Below are positions 1 through 7,975 of a DNA stretch of 17,658 nt, in pieces. The DNA is taken from assembly GCA_013360825.1 (NCBI GenBank), contig JABWAY010000041.1:1-17658 (forward strand). Direction: 5' to 3'. Every line of letters begins with the position of its first letter. The first letter of the stretch is position 1. A model generated the notes under the pieces. The model was not told where the DNA came from and made no database searches. It saw only the letters and a program-made list of their open reading frames with translations. The translations under genes were made by a program, and so were the position numbers. The DNA is from Candidatus Brocadiia bacterium (GTDB taxonomy: Bacteria; Planctomycetota; MHYJ01; WSZJ01).

Positions 1-30
1 CCCGTCGGCCGATCCGTTCCGGCCGACGGG
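1..30. terminator. 10-bp perfect hairpin at the left edge, possible terminator
   Basis: CCCGTCGGCC at 1-10 pairs perfectly with GGCCGACGGG at 21-30 around a 10-nt loop. No T-tract follows on either strand, so it is not a classic intrinsic terminator. It lies outside any gene, which fits a transcription end or mRNA-stabilising hairpin for a gene to the left. The role is inferred only from structure and position. Confidence 0.35.
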
Positions 31-41
31 AGACGGGACCC

Positions 42-62
42 CGCGCCGCCGGAGGCGGCGCG
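42..62. repeat. Second short hairpin in the non-coding left edge
   Basis: CGCGCCGCC at 42-50 and GGCGGCGCG at 54-62 form a perfect 9-bp stem with a 3-nt loop. It sits 11 nt after the hairpin at 1-30. The remaining sequence up to the stop codon at 244 shows no convincing gene. The pair could act together as a transcription end, but in DNA this GC-rich one such stem can arise by chance. Confidence 0.3.
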
Positions 63-243
63 AGTCCGTGGAGCAGGGGCGGACCCGATGCCCGGAGGGT
101 ATGGGAGTACCCGCACGAAACAGCGAGGATCCCCTTCCGGCAGGGCAGTCACCCGGCCATGCCTCCGGAGGGACACCGGATGCCGTGTGGTGATCGGCCA
201 CGGCCGGGCCCCCCCACGAGTTCCATTCCACGGGGCGCGCACG

Positions 244-625
244 TCAGGACGGATCCGAGTCCGGAGCGAGGTCGAACTCCATCGGGCTGTGGGCAGCGGT
301 GGTCAGCCTCCACCCGGATAGCAGGCGCCGGTGTGCGGAGGGGCCGACCAGGAACGCGCGGACACGCGTGAAGTGCCGACGAAGAGCGCTCCTGAAGCGC
401 CGGTACAGCACCTGCGACTCCATCGCCTCGGACACCGTGGCGACACGCCCGCCGATCAGTACTCCCTCCCGGAACCGCCCTCCCATCTGGACCTCGATGG
501 TCTCCGGATTGGCCAGCTGATCCACGTAGAAGCGCGTGACACCGTCGCTCGCGGTGACCGGTCGCGTCCGCACCGCCGCACCCGGCCACCGCCAGCACCA
601 CCACCCACGCCCACCCGCTCTTCAT
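244..625 (-). pseudogene. Small lipoprotein of unknown function, apparent frameshift after the lipobox
   Basis: The start ATG at 625 has a strong ribosome-binding site (GGAGGGG) and opens a lipoprotein signal peptide, MKSGWAWVVVLAVAGC, with lipobox V-A-G-C and the lipidated Cys at residue 16. In that frame the sequence soon becomes nonsense. In the next frame, from about position 573, it reads as a sensible 109-residue body containing FYVDQLANPETIEVQMGGRF and ending FDLAPDSDPS. Removing one base from the G/C run near 574-580 joins the two as AGC-G-VRTRPVTASDG. The gene therefore appears to carry one extra base, either a real mutation or an assembly error. I do not recognise the family, although the tail feels like a conserved planctomycete hypothetical. 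An alternative is a short protein starting at GTG 573, but that would lack the signal peptide. It lies 32 bp after galE, probably in the same transcript. Confidence 0.55.
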
Positions 626-657
626 CGCCCCTCCGCTCCGCACCATCCCCCCGTCGC

Positions 658-1620
658 TCACGCCCTCTCCGCGCCGAACTCCAGCGCGGCCCGGATCGAA
701 TCGTCCAGGGTCCGCCGGGCGACCCACCCCAGCTCCGCCCGCGCCCGGGCACAGCTCGCCACCAGCGTCGGCGGATCCCCCGCCCGCCGCGGCCCCTCCC
801 GGAACGGAACATCCCGCCCCAGACACCGCCGCACCGCGTCGATCACCTCCCGCACCGATGTCCCGCGCTCCGAGCCGAGATTGTAAATCCCACCGCGCCC
901 CGGCTCCAGCCGCTCCAGCGCACGCACGTGCGCGTCCGCCAGGTCCCTCACATCGACATAATCCCGGATGCACGACCCGTCCCGCGTCGGATAGTCCGTC
1001 CCGCAGACCGTCACCGGCGTCCCCGTCCGCGCCGCACGGATCACCAGCGGCACCAGGTGCGTCTCGTGCCCCCGCACCTCCCCCAGCCCCCACTCCGGCG
1101 CCGCCCCGCACGCGTTGAAATACCGCAGGCACGCAGACCCCAGCCCCAGCGCCGGCCGCACATCCTCCAGGATCTCCTCGAACTGCAGCTTCGTCCGACC
1201 GTACGGATTGATCGGCGCCTTCGGCGCCTCCTCCGGAATCGGTACCTCCCGCGGCTCCCCATACACCGCCGCACTCGAGCTGAACACGATCCGCTTCACC
1301 CCGCACGCCCCCATCCCCTCCAGCAGCCGCAGACTCCCCACCACGTTCACATCGAAATACTCCAGCGGATCCCGGACCGAATCCGGCACCACCGCACGCC
1401 CCGCAAAATGAAGCACGGCCTCCGCGCGGGAAGCGCGAAGCGCGCCCGTGATCGCCGCCCCGTCCCGCAGGTCCCCCCGGTAAAGCTCCCTCCCCTGCAC
1501 CGCCCACTCGTGCCCCGTCGAAAAGTCGTCGAACACCGCCGCGACATGCCCCGCGCCCTCCAGCGCCCGGCACGTGACGCTGCCGATGAACCCGGCCCCG
1601 CCCGTGACCAGGACCTTCAT
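658..1620 (-). CDS. galE: UDP-glucose 4-epimerase
   Basis: A 320-residue short-chain dehydrogenase of the extended type that interconverts UDP-glucose and UDP-galactose in the cytoplasm, using bound NAD. The N-terminal Rossmann signature TGGAGFIG is at residues 6-13, with the acidic NAD-ribose ligand in VFDDFSTG near residue 31. SSSAAVYG holds the catalytic Ser near 115-117, and NPYGRTK gives the catalytic pair Tyr140/Lys144. LRYFNACGAAPEWGLGE and RDYVDVRDLADAH are typical GalE substrate-domain motifs, and the length is normal. The start is the ATG at 1620, because it begins the Rossmann strand, has GAGGGGGAG just upstream, and overlaps the stop codon of the UXS gene by ATGA, implying translational coupling. 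Both enzymes act on UDP-sugars, so they probably supply precursors for surface polysaccharide. A UDP-glucuronate epimerase or similar is possible but less likely. Confidence 0.9.
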   Translation of the reverse strand: MKVLVTGGAGFIGSVTCRALEGAGHVAAVFDDFSTGHEWAVQGRELYRGDLRDGAAITGALRASRAEAVLHFAGRAVVPDSVRDPLEYFDVNVVGSLRLLEGMGACGVKRIVFSSSAAVYGEPREVPIPEEAPKAPINPYGRTKLQFEEILEDVRPALGLGSACLRYFNACGAAPEWGLGEVRGHETHLVPLVIRAARTGTPVTVCGTDYPTRDGSCIRDYVDVRDLADAHVRALERLEPGRGGIYNLGSERGTSVREVIDAVRRCLGRDVPFREGPRRAGDPPTLVASCARARAELGWVARRTLDDSIRAALEFGAERA

Positions 1621-2564
1621 CGCTCCCCCTCGTCCGCCACCATCCGCCGGAAATACGGCAGCGTCTTCTTCAGCCCTGCCGCCCGCGCCACCTTCGGCGA
1701 CCACCCCAGCACCGCCTTCGCCCGCCGGATGTCCGGCCGCCGCTGCTTCGGGTCGTCCTCCAGCGCCGCCTTGTGCACGATCCGTGATTTCGACCGCGTC
1801 AGCGCAATGATCTCCCGCGCCAGCGTCAGCACCGGGATCTCCACCGGATTCCCGATGTTGACCGGCATCCCCTCGTCCGACCCCAGCAGCCTCACCACCC
1901 CCTCCACCAGGTCGCTCACGTAGCAGAAACTCCGCGTCTGCCGGCCGTCGCCGAACAGAGTCACATCCTGGCCCCGGAGCGCCTGCCCGAAGAACGCCGG
2001 GAGCGCCCGGCCGTCGTTGAGCCGCATCCGCGGCCCATACGTGTTGAAGATGCGCACAATCCGCGTCTCCAGGCCGAACGTCCGCCGGTACGCCATCGTC
2101 ACCGCCTCCGCGTACCGCTTCGCCTCGTCATACACCGACCGCGGCCCGATCGGGTTCACCCGCCCCCAGTACGTCTCCCTCTGCGGATGCTCCTCCGGGT
2201 CGCCGTACACCTCGCTCGTCGACGCGAGCAGAAATCGCGCACCCTTGGCCTTCGCCAGCTTGAGCGCGTTCTCCGTCCCCGCGCTGCCGACCCGCAGCGT
2301 CTCGAGCGGGTGCAGGAAGTAGTCCTGCGGGGAGGCCGGGCTCGCGAAATGGAGGACCGCGTTGACGGAGCCGGTGATCGAGAGCCCCTCGATCACATCC
2401 TGCTCGACGAACCGGAACCGGGGATTCTTCGCCAGATGCGCGATGTTCTCGCGCGACCCCGTCAGAAAGTTGTCCACCGCCACGACCGAATGCCCGCGGC
2501 TCAGAAAAAGATCGCACAGGTGCGACCCGATGAACCCCGCACCACCTGTAATGACGACTCGCAT
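1617..2564 (-). CDS. UDP-glucuronate decarboxylase (UDP-xylose synthase)
   Basis: A 315-residue extended short-chain dehydrogenase. The family oxidises UDP-glucuronate at C4, decarboxylates it and reduces the product to UDP-xylose with bound NAD. Visible motifs are TGGAGFIGSH (6-15), the NAD-ribose Asp in VAVDNF (31), LHFASPASPQDYF (71-83), STSEVYGDP (115-123) and the catalytic Tyr145/Lys149 in YDEAKR. RIFNTYGPRM and the stretch around FGDGRQTRSFCYVSDLVEG are hallmark UXS signatures, and the length matches bacterial UXS. The ATG at 2564 is chosen because it begins the Rossmann strand and has AAGGTGGAG upstream. A TTG farther upstream in the same frame is part of the -35 box. dTDP-glucose 4,6-dehydratase is the main alternative, but the short length and UXS-type motifs argue against it. 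Confidence 0.88.
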   Translation of the reverse strand: MRVVITGGAGFIGSHLCDLFLSRGHSVVAVDNFLTGSRENIAHLAKNPRFRFVEQDVIEGLSITGSVNAVLHFASPASPQDYFLHPLETLRVGSAGTENALKLAKAKGARFLLASTSEVYGDPEEHPQRETYWGRVNPIGPRSVYDEAKRYAEAVTMAYRRTFGLETRIVRIFNTYGPRMRLNDGRALPAFFGQALRGQDVTLFGDGRQTRSFCYVSDLVEGVVRLLGSDEGMPVNIGNPVEIPVLTLAREIIALTRSKSRIVHKAALEDDPKQRRPDIRRAKAVLGWSPKVARAAGLKKTLPYFRRMVADEGER

Positions 2565-2593
2565 GTCCGCGGGCTCCACCTTGAGAAGGGCGA

Positions 2594-2621
2594 ATCGTAC
2601 GCGGGGGCGGGGGGGTGTCAA
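2594..2621 (-). promoter_or_regulatory. Sigma-70-type promoter of the UXS-galE operon
   Basis: On the minus strand, TTGACA (2621-2616) is a perfect -35 box. A 16-nt spacer made almost entirely of C and G follows, then TACGAT (2599-2594) as the -10. Predicted transcription start is near 2587, leaving a leader of about 23 nt that contains the AAGGTGGAG ribosome-binding site of UXS. The C-rich homopolymeric spacer is unusual. Called from consensus match and position only. Confidence 0.6.
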
Positions 2622-2651
2622 CCCTGCCCTTCCGCCCCTCCCGACCCGCGA

Positions 2652-3548
2652 CTACCTCGGCCCGCCGCCCCAGCGCGCTTTCATGTCCTTCATCCGGTTG
2701 AGCAGGTACGACTCCACGGGCTCCCCCGTCGCCTCCTCACCCGCCTGCCACGCGGCGACCAGCCGCTGGCGCCGCAGCACATCGCGGTGGATCTCCGACT
2801 CCGCCGGAGGCTTCTTCATCTCCTCGGGATTGGCCTCCTCCAGCCTGCGCGCCTCCTCGGCGATCGCCCGCTGCAGCGCCGCGCGCAACTTCAGACCCTC
2901 CGACGCGTCCGAGGCCTTGAGCAGCGGGTCGATCCGGGCGATCTCCTCGCGCAGGGTCGTCTCGCGCCACCAGCCCGGCAGAAAGTGGCGGACGCTTCCC
3001 CTCGCGGCGCAGAAGTAGACGCCCATCGCCCCCGCAGGTCCGGCGTCGCCCTCGACGCTCGCCCCGCCGGCACCGCGGTCGTCCGGAATCCCCGGGAACT
3101 CCGCGTTCCACCAGACGAGCACGAATTTCCGGTTCAGCTCCGCCGCGAAGGAGGGCGCCTCCAGGACGCGCCGAAGTTCGACGCCGGCCTTCGACCGTGC
3201 GTCCCCCTGCGGCCCGTCCGCCACCACGACGAGAATCCCGACCCCGCGCCGCCCGGCTTCCTCGATGGCCGCCTTCACCCCCGCGGCCCAGCGGACCTTG
3301 CCGATCCGCTCGAGCGCCTGCCTCAGGAGAACGCGGACCTCCGCATCCGTGCTCGCGTCGAGGGCCGCCTGCATCGCCACCCGCGCGTCGACGCCGAGCG
3401 CCACGAGATCCTTCTGAGCCTGTTCGCGGACCTCCCAGGCGTCGTCGCCCAGTTTTTTCACGAGGGCCGCCACCTGGTCGTCGATCTCATCGGCGCAGGC
3501 AACCCCGGCCGCGAACAGGACGGTGAGCAGAATTCGGAGAGTCGTCAT
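2652..3548 (-). CDS. Secreted HEAT-repeat protein with a thioredoxin-like region lacking CxxC
   Basis: A 298-residue exported protein. MTTLRILLTVLFAAGVACA looks like a signal peptide with cleavage before Asp-Glu. Residues 24-84 form one or two HEAT/PBS-lyase-like helical repeats (GDDAWEVREQAQKDLVALG, then TDAEVRVLLRQALERIGK), a pattern common in secreted planctomycete proteins. Residues 86-150 (GVGILVVVADGP then RKFVLVWWNAE) resemble a thioredoxin-like strand-helix-strand arrangement, but there is no CxxC; the only cysteines are at the signal cleavage region and in VYFCAARG. The C-terminal third is charged and helical. A start at 3566 (adding MIGLPP) has a better ribosome-binding site, AGGGGGAAG, and is a real alternative. 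Divergent from the nucleotidase gene. Function unknown: HEAT repeats suggest a protein-binding role, and the thioredoxin-like assignment is inference. Confidence 0.6.
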   Translation of the reverse strand: MTTLRILLTVLFAAGVACADEIDDQVAALVKKLGDDAWEVREQAQKDLVALGVDARVAMQAALDASTDAEVRVLLRQALERIGKVRWAAGVKAAIEEAGRRGVGILVVVADGPQGDARSKAGVELRRVLEAPSFAAELNRKFVLVWWNAEFPGIPDDRGAGGASVEGDAGPAGAMGVYFCAARGSVRHFLPGWWRETTLREEIARIDPLLKASDASEGLKLRAALQRAIAEEARRLEEANPEEMKKPPAESEIHRDVLRRQRLVAAWQAGEEATGEPVESYLLNRMKDMKARWGGGPR

Positions 3549-3601
3549 CGGGGGCAATCCTATCATGGGCTTCCCCCTTGGACGCCACAGGCCCTTCGAG
3601 G

Positions 3602-3631
3602 TTCACCCGGACGCCGGAATCCGACTACACT
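3602..3631 (+). promoter_or_regulatory. Weak promoter candidate close to the nucleotidase start
   Basis: TTCACC (3602-3607), an 18-nt spacer and TACACT (3626-3631) each match four of six consensus bases. The -10 ends 8 nt before the ATG at 3640, so transcription would start at or within a base or two of the start codon. No Shine-Dalgarno sequence is present, which fits a leaderless message. Confidence 0.35.
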
Positions 3632-3639
3632 GGCCCAGG

Positions 3640-5166
3640 ATGCGCCCCCTGCTGCTGCTGCTCCTCGTCCTCTTCCCGGCGATCTCCTCCCCCGCCGAGG
3701 AAATCACCCTCACGATCCTGCACACCAACGATCTCCACGGCGCACTGCTCCCCCAGTCCGATCCGGACTCGTCCGGAAATCGCGGACCGCTCCGCGGCGG
3801 GGTCGCGCGGCTGTCCACGGCCATCGCCGAGCAGCGCACGCTCGCGGCCCGGGAGGGACGGGACATTCTCCTGGTCGACGCGGGGGACATTTTTCACGGC
3901 ACCCCGGAAGGGAACGTCACCCGTGGCGCAGCGGTCATCGCCTGGATGAACATGGCCGGATACGATGCTCTGGCCCCCGGGAATCACGACTGGGCCTACG
4001 GCGACCGGAACCTCGCCGACCTCCGGCGGGACGCCCGATTTGCGTTCGTCACCTGCAACGTCACGCGCGTGGACCCCGCCGCCGCCACCGCGCCGATCGT
4101 GGATTACGCCCGGGCCTGGGCGGTATTCGTGAAGCGCGGAATCCGCGTGGCCGTCGTCGGCTTCACGACTCCCGGGACTCCGGACATGAATCTTCCCGAA
4201 CATGTGAAGGACCTCGACTTCCTCCCGTATGCGCGTCAGGCGGCGTACACGCTTCGGCAGGCACGGGCCGAGGCCGACGTGATCGTGGCGCTCTCGCACC
4301 TCGGCAGCCTGTCGGACGACAAGCTTGCGGAGAATACCCCGGGGTGGGACCTGATCGTGGGGGGCCACGACCACCGCTCGTTTCCGTCCGGGCTCGAGAA
4401 GCACGGGACGCTGATCGTCCAGGCCGGCTCCAGCGGTGACTTCCTCGGCCGGGCGGACCTGGTGGTGGACCGGGAGACCCGGAAGGTGCTTCGGCGGACC
4501 GCCCAGCTGATTCCGATCACGCAGGAGACGGCGGAAGACCCGGCCGCCCGGAAACTCGTGGAGGAGGCCAGGGTGCCGGGACTCGACGACCGGATCGGCG
4601 CCGCCGCGGCGGCGATCCGGCGGGCCGGCCCCCGCTGCCCGCTCGGCGCCCTGGTCGCCGACGCCATCCGCGTCGCGGCCGACGCCGATTGCGCCTTCAT
4701 CAACAGCGGCGGCATCCGCAACGATCTCGCGTCGGGCGCGGTGACGCGCAGGGACCTGTACATGGTCGCCCCGTTTGAAGACACACTCGTCGTCTACGAC
4801 CTCACGGGAGCCGAGATCCGCATCCTCCTCGACGCCGCCTTCCGGGACGGCCGGATGGAGTACCCCGTCTCCGGCCTCTCCTTCACGTGGGATCCGAAAC
4901 AACCCTCCGGGGAGCGTGCCGTCGCCCTGAAAGTCCGTGGGGAACCTGTCGACATGACCCGCACCTATACCGTCGCCTCAACGACCTTCGCAGCCAACCG
5001 CCTCGGGGGGGACAGCCGGGGGAAACGCATTCTCCAGCCTGCCGGCACCCCGCGGGCCCGCCGCGCCCTCGCCGTCACCCTCCAGGACGCCCTGCTCCGC
5101 CCCTTCGAGGGGGGGCGCATCGTGGCCCCGCCCGAGGACGAGCGCGTGACGTTCCCGCGCAAATGA
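3640..5166 (+). CDS. Secreted bifunctional metallophosphatase / 5'-nucleotidase (UshA family)
   Basis: A 508-residue exported enzyme of the family that hydrolyses nucleotides, UDP-sugars or cyclic nucleotides outside the cytoplasmic membrane. The signal peptide MRPLLLLLLVLFPAISSPA is followed by the N-terminal metallophosphatase domain with its full dimetal set: HTNDLHG (Asp31, His33), DAGDIFHG (Asp83), GNHD (114-117), ALSHLG (His220) and GGHDH (241-245). The C-terminal nucleotide-binding domain has INSGGIRNDLASG (354-366) and VAPFEDTLVVYDLTGAEI (376-393). The length is typical (about 500-550). Start chosen at 3640 because it opens the signal peptide. A role in phosphate or nucleoside scavenging is inferred. 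Exact substrate cannot be read from sequence. UDP-sugar hydrolase activity is possible, but a link with the neighbouring UDP-sugar genes is speculative. Confidence 0.88.
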   Translation: MRPLLLLLLVLFPAISSPAEEITLTILHTNDLHGALLPQSDPDSSGNRGPLRGGVARLSTAIAEQRTLAAREGRDILLVDAGDIFHGTPEGNVTRGAAVIAWMNMAGYDALAPGNHDWAYGDRNLADLRRDARFAFVTCNVTRVDPAAATAPIVDYARAWAVFVKRGIRVAVVGFTTPGTPDMNLPEHVKDLDFLPYARQAAYTLRQARAEADVIVALSHLGSLSDDKLAENTPGWDLIVGGHDHRSFPSGLEKHGTLIVQAGSSGDFLGRADLVVDRETRKVLRRTAQLIPITQETAEDPAARKLVEEARVPGLDDRIGAAAAAIRRAGPRCPLGALVADAIRVAADADCAFINSGGIRNDLASGAVTRRDLYMVAPFEDTLVVYDLTGAEIRILLDAAFRDGRMEYPVSGLSFTWDPKQPSGERAVALKVRGEPVDMTRTYTVASTTFAANRLGGDSRGKRILQPAGTPRARRALAVTLQDALLRPFEGGRIVAPPEDERVTFPRK

Positions 5167-5190
5167 CCACGCCGGCATGGTGGAGGCGTG

Positions 5191-5219
5191 TTGACTCCAT
5201 CCCCGGCGTTTGCGTCAAT
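5191..5219 (+). promoter_or_regulatory. Promoter candidate of the pseudopilin gene
   Basis: TTGACT (5191-5196; 5 of 6 consensus), a 17-nt spacer and GTCAAT (5214-5219; weak -10) lie 6 nt ahead of the ATG at 5226. The spacing repeats that seen at recQ and at the [2Fe-2S] subunit gene, although this -10 is poor by itself. There is no ribosome-binding site between it and the ATG. Confidence 0.35.
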
Positions 5220-5225
5220 TCTCCC

Positions 5226-5924
5226 ATGAACGCGCGTCGGTCCGGCGGATTCACGATCATCGAGCTCGCGCTCGTCTGCGCCATCCTGCTGCTCCTCACG
5301 GCCATCTCCATCCCGGCGATGTACGCGAGCCGGCAGTCGGCCAACGAAGCGCTGGCCGCATCGACCCTGCGGACGATTCACCCGATCCAGACGGCGTTTC
5401 GGCAGGGGGATCTGGACCGGAACGGGCAGGCGGATTTCTGGACCCTGGATGTCGGGGGGCTTCACCGTCTGCTGGGACCGGACGGGGCTCCGCTCAACCT
5501 GGTTTCCGCCGAGATCGCCGCGGCGGATGCCTGTCCCGGGACGGGGCCGGGGCTGGCCCCCGGGGGAGAGCACCGCGCCCTCCGAGGGTATCACTTCCGG
5601 TCGATGCTCCTGGATCGCGCCGGCAGGGCGCTCCAGGTGGATGGTCCCGACGCGGACACGCTGGCGCGCGAGCATCCGGATCGCTTTGGGTTCACGGCCT
5701 ATCCGGCGGTGTGGGATTCTTCCCGCGGGGGTGCGTGGGTTTTCATCATGATGGAGGACGGCCAGATCTGGACGCGGAACCTGTCCGGGCGCGGCCCCGG
5801 CGGGGCGGGACCCGCGGGGACGACGGGGGTGGCCGTGGACGGAGGACAATTGACCTGGCCCGGACCCGCGGGGTCGACCGACCTGAAGGAGCTTCCCTCG
5901 GGTCCGTGGCAGATCGTGCACTGA
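5226..5924 (+). CDS. Type II secretion / type IV pilin-like pseudopilin
   Basis: A 232-residue protein with a class III leader. MNARRSGG is cleaved by prepilin peptidase before FTIIELALVCAILLLLTAIS, with the conserved Glu at position 5 of the mature protein (residue 13) and a roughly 20-residue hydrophobic helix. The region after the helix, QSANEALAASTLRTIHPIQ then DLDRNGQADFWTL, follows the pattern of planctomycete pseudopilins with an N-terminal methylation site. The remainder is a globular extracytoplasmic domain. The start at 5226 gives a normal 8-residue leader. An in-frame ATG at 5163 overlaps the nucleotidase stop as ATGA but would give a leader of about 29 residues with no ribosome-binding site. 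No other pilus genes are nearby, so it is an orphan minor pseudopilin in this window. Converges on recQ. Confidence 0.82.
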   Translation: MNARRSGGFTIIELALVCAILLLLTAISIPAMYASRQSANEALAASTLRTIHPIQTAFRQGDLDRNGQADFWTLDVGGLHRLLGPDGAPLNLVSAEIAAADACPGTGPGLAPGGEHRALRGYHFRSMLLDRAGRALQVDGPDADTLAREHPDRFGFTAYPAVWDSSRGGAWVFIMMEDGQIWTRNLSGRGPGGAGPAGTTGVAVDGGQLTWPGPAGSTDLKELPSGPWQIVH

Positions 5925-5972
5925 ACGACGGGCTGTCCGGTGGAGCCTGCGGGAACGGAGCGGGGTGAGCAT

Positions 5973-7892
5973 TCAGACGGCTCCTCTGCGCGCGGCGGCC
6001 TCGACCGCCTGACGGCCTTTCAGGGTCAGAACGACGCGGGCGTCGGCGTTGGAGTCCAGGTATCCGGTGCGGGCGAGGGTTTCGATCCGGTCGGACCAGG
6101 CCTGCCGGTCTTCGCCGAGTCGACGAGCGAGCGCCGAGCGGGTGTGCCGCCAGGGTTCGTCGCCGACGATGCGAAGGATGGGGAGGGCCTCCGCGGGTGT
6201 GAGCACGTTCCGTGGGCGAGCCGGGGCGAGGGCGGGTTCGGCGCCCGGGACGGCGTCGAGAAGGCCGTCCTCGAGCAGGGCTTCCGCGGCGGCGTGGAAA
6301 CGGGATGGGGGGAGGCCGCGGAGTGAGGCGAAGTGGGAGAGGCGCTGGAGGTTCTGGCGTGCGGCTGAGGGGTGGCCGGCGAGGAGGGTTCGGAGCCGGG
6401 CGCGGCCGAGGCGGAACCGTCCGGTGTCGGAGACGGCGTCGAGGATGGCGCGCTCGATGGTCTCGCGATCGGGTTCGGCGCGACCGGCGTAGACGCCGAG
6501 GGCGCGGGCCTGGGGGTGGGGGTGACCGGCTCTGCGGCAGCAGTTGTCGCACGCGCGGCAGTCCATTCCGGGCGGGACGGGTTCTCCGAAGTACCGGAGG
6601 AGGGTTGCGCGGCGGCAGTCGCCGGTGGAGCTCCAGTCCGCGATGGCGGCGAGGCGGTGTTCGTCACCGGCGCGCCGTTCGCGGAGCGGGGCGAGGTCAA
6701 GGGGATCCGGGAGTGGGCGTGGCGGGAGGGCGTCGTGGGCCCGCAGCCACGCGACCGCCGCGGTCCATGTTTCGGCGGGAAGCTCGTCCGGGGTCGGAGG
6801 CTTTCCGGCGGTCAGGAGTTCCCAGGTGCGGATCAGCTGGTAGTGAGACGGGTACCGTCGCTGGAGGAACCAGGCCTGGCGGGAGTGATCGCGGCCGCTG
6901 CAGAGAAGCCAGCAGTCCGAAGGGAGTCCGTCGCGGCCGGCGCGGCCGGACTCCTGGTACCAGGCCTCGAGCGACGGGGGGAGGGTGAGGTGCACAACGG
7001 TGCGGACGTCCGGCTTGTCGATCCCCATGCCGAAGGCGACCGTGCCGACGACGACGCGCACCGCCCCCTGGATCCAGGCATCCTGGTTGCGGGTGCGGGT
7101 CTCCCGGTCCATGCCGCCGTGGTACGGGACCGAAGGGATCCCGCGCGCCGAGAGAACTCCGGCGACCGTGACGGTGTCGGCCTGTCTCCCGACGTAGACG
7201 ATGCCGGAACCCTCGCGGCCGAAGAGCCGCGCGGCGCGATCGGCCCCCTGGCCGGGCTCGCAGACGGCGGCTCCCATCCACAGGTTGGGGCGGTCGAAGG
7301 AATTGACGACCACGCAGGGGGATTCCATTCCCAGGCGTGCCACGATTTCCTCGCGGACGCGCGGCGTCGCCGTCGCGGTCAGCGCGAGCATCACCGGGGC
7401 GCCGAAATGCCTCGCCCGCCCGGCCAGGTGGAGGTACTCGGGACGGAAATCGTGCCCCCAGTGCGAAATGCAGTGCGCCTCATCGACGACGAAGAGCGAG
7501 ACGCGGGTCCGCCGGATCAGCTCGACGACGCCGGGGAGCGCCAGGCGCTCCGGGGCGAGGAAGAGCAGTTTCACGCGTCCGGCCGCCGCCTCGCGGAGCC
7601 TGCGCCGGGCCTCCCCCGGGTCCAGCGAGCTGTGAATCTCGACGACACCCTCGATCCCTCGGGCGCGCAGCCCATCGACCTGGTCCTTCATGAGGGCGAT
7701 CAGGGGGGACACGACGACGGTCATCCCGGGGAGGAGCAGAGCCGGCAACTGATAGCACAGGGACTTCCCTCCCCCTGTCGGCAGGATCCCCAGCGCGGGG
7801 CGCCCGGACATCAGCGCCTCGACGATCGGCTGCTGTCCGGGCCGGAAGCGCGCATACCCGAACAGCCGTGTCAGTTCGGCTTCGTAGGCCAT
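5973..7892 (-). CDS. recQ: ATP-dependent DNA helicase RecQ
   Basis: A 639-residue 3'-5' superfamily 2 DNA helicase acting in recombination and stalled-fork repair. In order: the RecQ Q-motif region RFRPGQQ (15-21), Walker A PTGGGKS (38-44), DEAHCISHWGHDFRPEY (137-153) combining motif II with the RecQ aromatic loop, TATATPRVR (172-180), YHGGMDR (257-263), GTVAFGMGIDKPDVR (283-297) and motif VI ESGRAGRDG (314-322). The zinc-binding module has Cys426, Cys445, Cys448 and Cys451, followed by a winged-helix-like C-terminal region. The length is normal for bacterial RecQ. A classical HRDC domain is not obvious at the C-terminus. The start is the ATG at 7892, which directly follows a strong promoter with no room for a ribosome-binding site. 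It is not co-transcribed by necessity with the MFS gene upstream, as it has its own promoter. Confidence 0.95.
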   Translation of the reverse strand: MAYEAELTRLFGYARFRPGQQPIVEALMSGRPALGILPTGGGKSLCYQLPALLLPGMTVVVSPLIALMKDQVDGLRARGIEGVVEIHSSLDPGEARRRLREAAAGRVKLLFLAPERLALPGVVELIRRTRVSLFVVDEAHCISHWGHDFRPEYLHLAGRARHFGAPVMLALTATATPRVREEIVARLGMESPCVVVNSFDRPNLWMGAAVCEPGQGADRAARLFGREGSGIVYVGRQADTVTVAGVLSARGIPSVPYHGGMDRETRTRNQDAWIQGAVRVVVGTVAFGMGIDKPDVRTVVHLTLPPSLEAWYQESGRAGRDGLPSDCWLLCSGRDHSRQAWFLQRRYPSHYQLIRTWELLTAGKPPTPDELPAETWTAAVAWLRAHDALPPRPLPDPLDLAPLRERRAGDEHRLAAIADWSSTGDCRRATLLRYFGEPVPPGMDCRACDNCCRRAGHPHPQARALGVYAGRAEPDRETIERAILDAVSDTGRFRLGRARLRTLLAGHPSAARQNLQRLSHFASLRGLPPSRFHAAAEALLEDGLLDAVPGAEPALAPARPRNVLTPAEALPILRIVGDEPWRHTRSALARRLGEDRQAWSDRIETLARTGYLDSNADARVVLTLKGRQAVEAAARRGAV

Positions 7893-7898
7893 GCCCTG

Positions 7899-7927
7899 AT
7901 CTTACCGCAGCATCCCCTCCATGTCAA
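7899..7927 (-). promoter_or_regulatory. Strong recQ promoter implying a leaderless mRNA
   Basis: On the minus strand: perfect TTGACA (7927-7922), a 17-nt spacer, and TAAGAT (7904-7899; 5 of 6). The -10 ends 6 nt before the recQ ATG, so a start point 7 nt downstream of the -10 coincides with the A of the ATG. No Shine-Dalgarno sequence can fit. This is the clearest example of the leaderless layout in the window. Confidence 0.65.
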
Positions 7928-7949
7928 GGGGTGTTCTTGATCCCCTCCA
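7912..7949 (-). repeat. 10-bp direct repeats around the recQ -35 box
   Basis: ATCCCCTCCA occurs at 7912-7921 and again at 7940-7949 (plus-strand reading), 28 bp apart start to start. One copy fills part of the promoter spacer; the other lies just upstream of the -35 box. This placement would suit a repressor or activator site. No known regulator motif is recognised. Confidence 0.35.
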
Positions 7950-7975
7950 CTTCTCACACAAACCCGCGCCCGACC

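Noticed and set aside
331..1923. A 530-codon plus-strand open frame opposite galE and UXS
   Set aside because: Its product is dominated by Arg, Pro and His with no domain; the minus strand encodes two complete SDR enzymes with all motifs. It is open only because stops are rare in GC-rich antisense DNA.
2187..4439. A 750-codon plus-strand open frame
   Set aside because: Low-complexity Arg/Pro-rich product crossing UXS, the HEAT protein and the nucleotidase in the wrong frame; the true genes have signal peptides and motifs.
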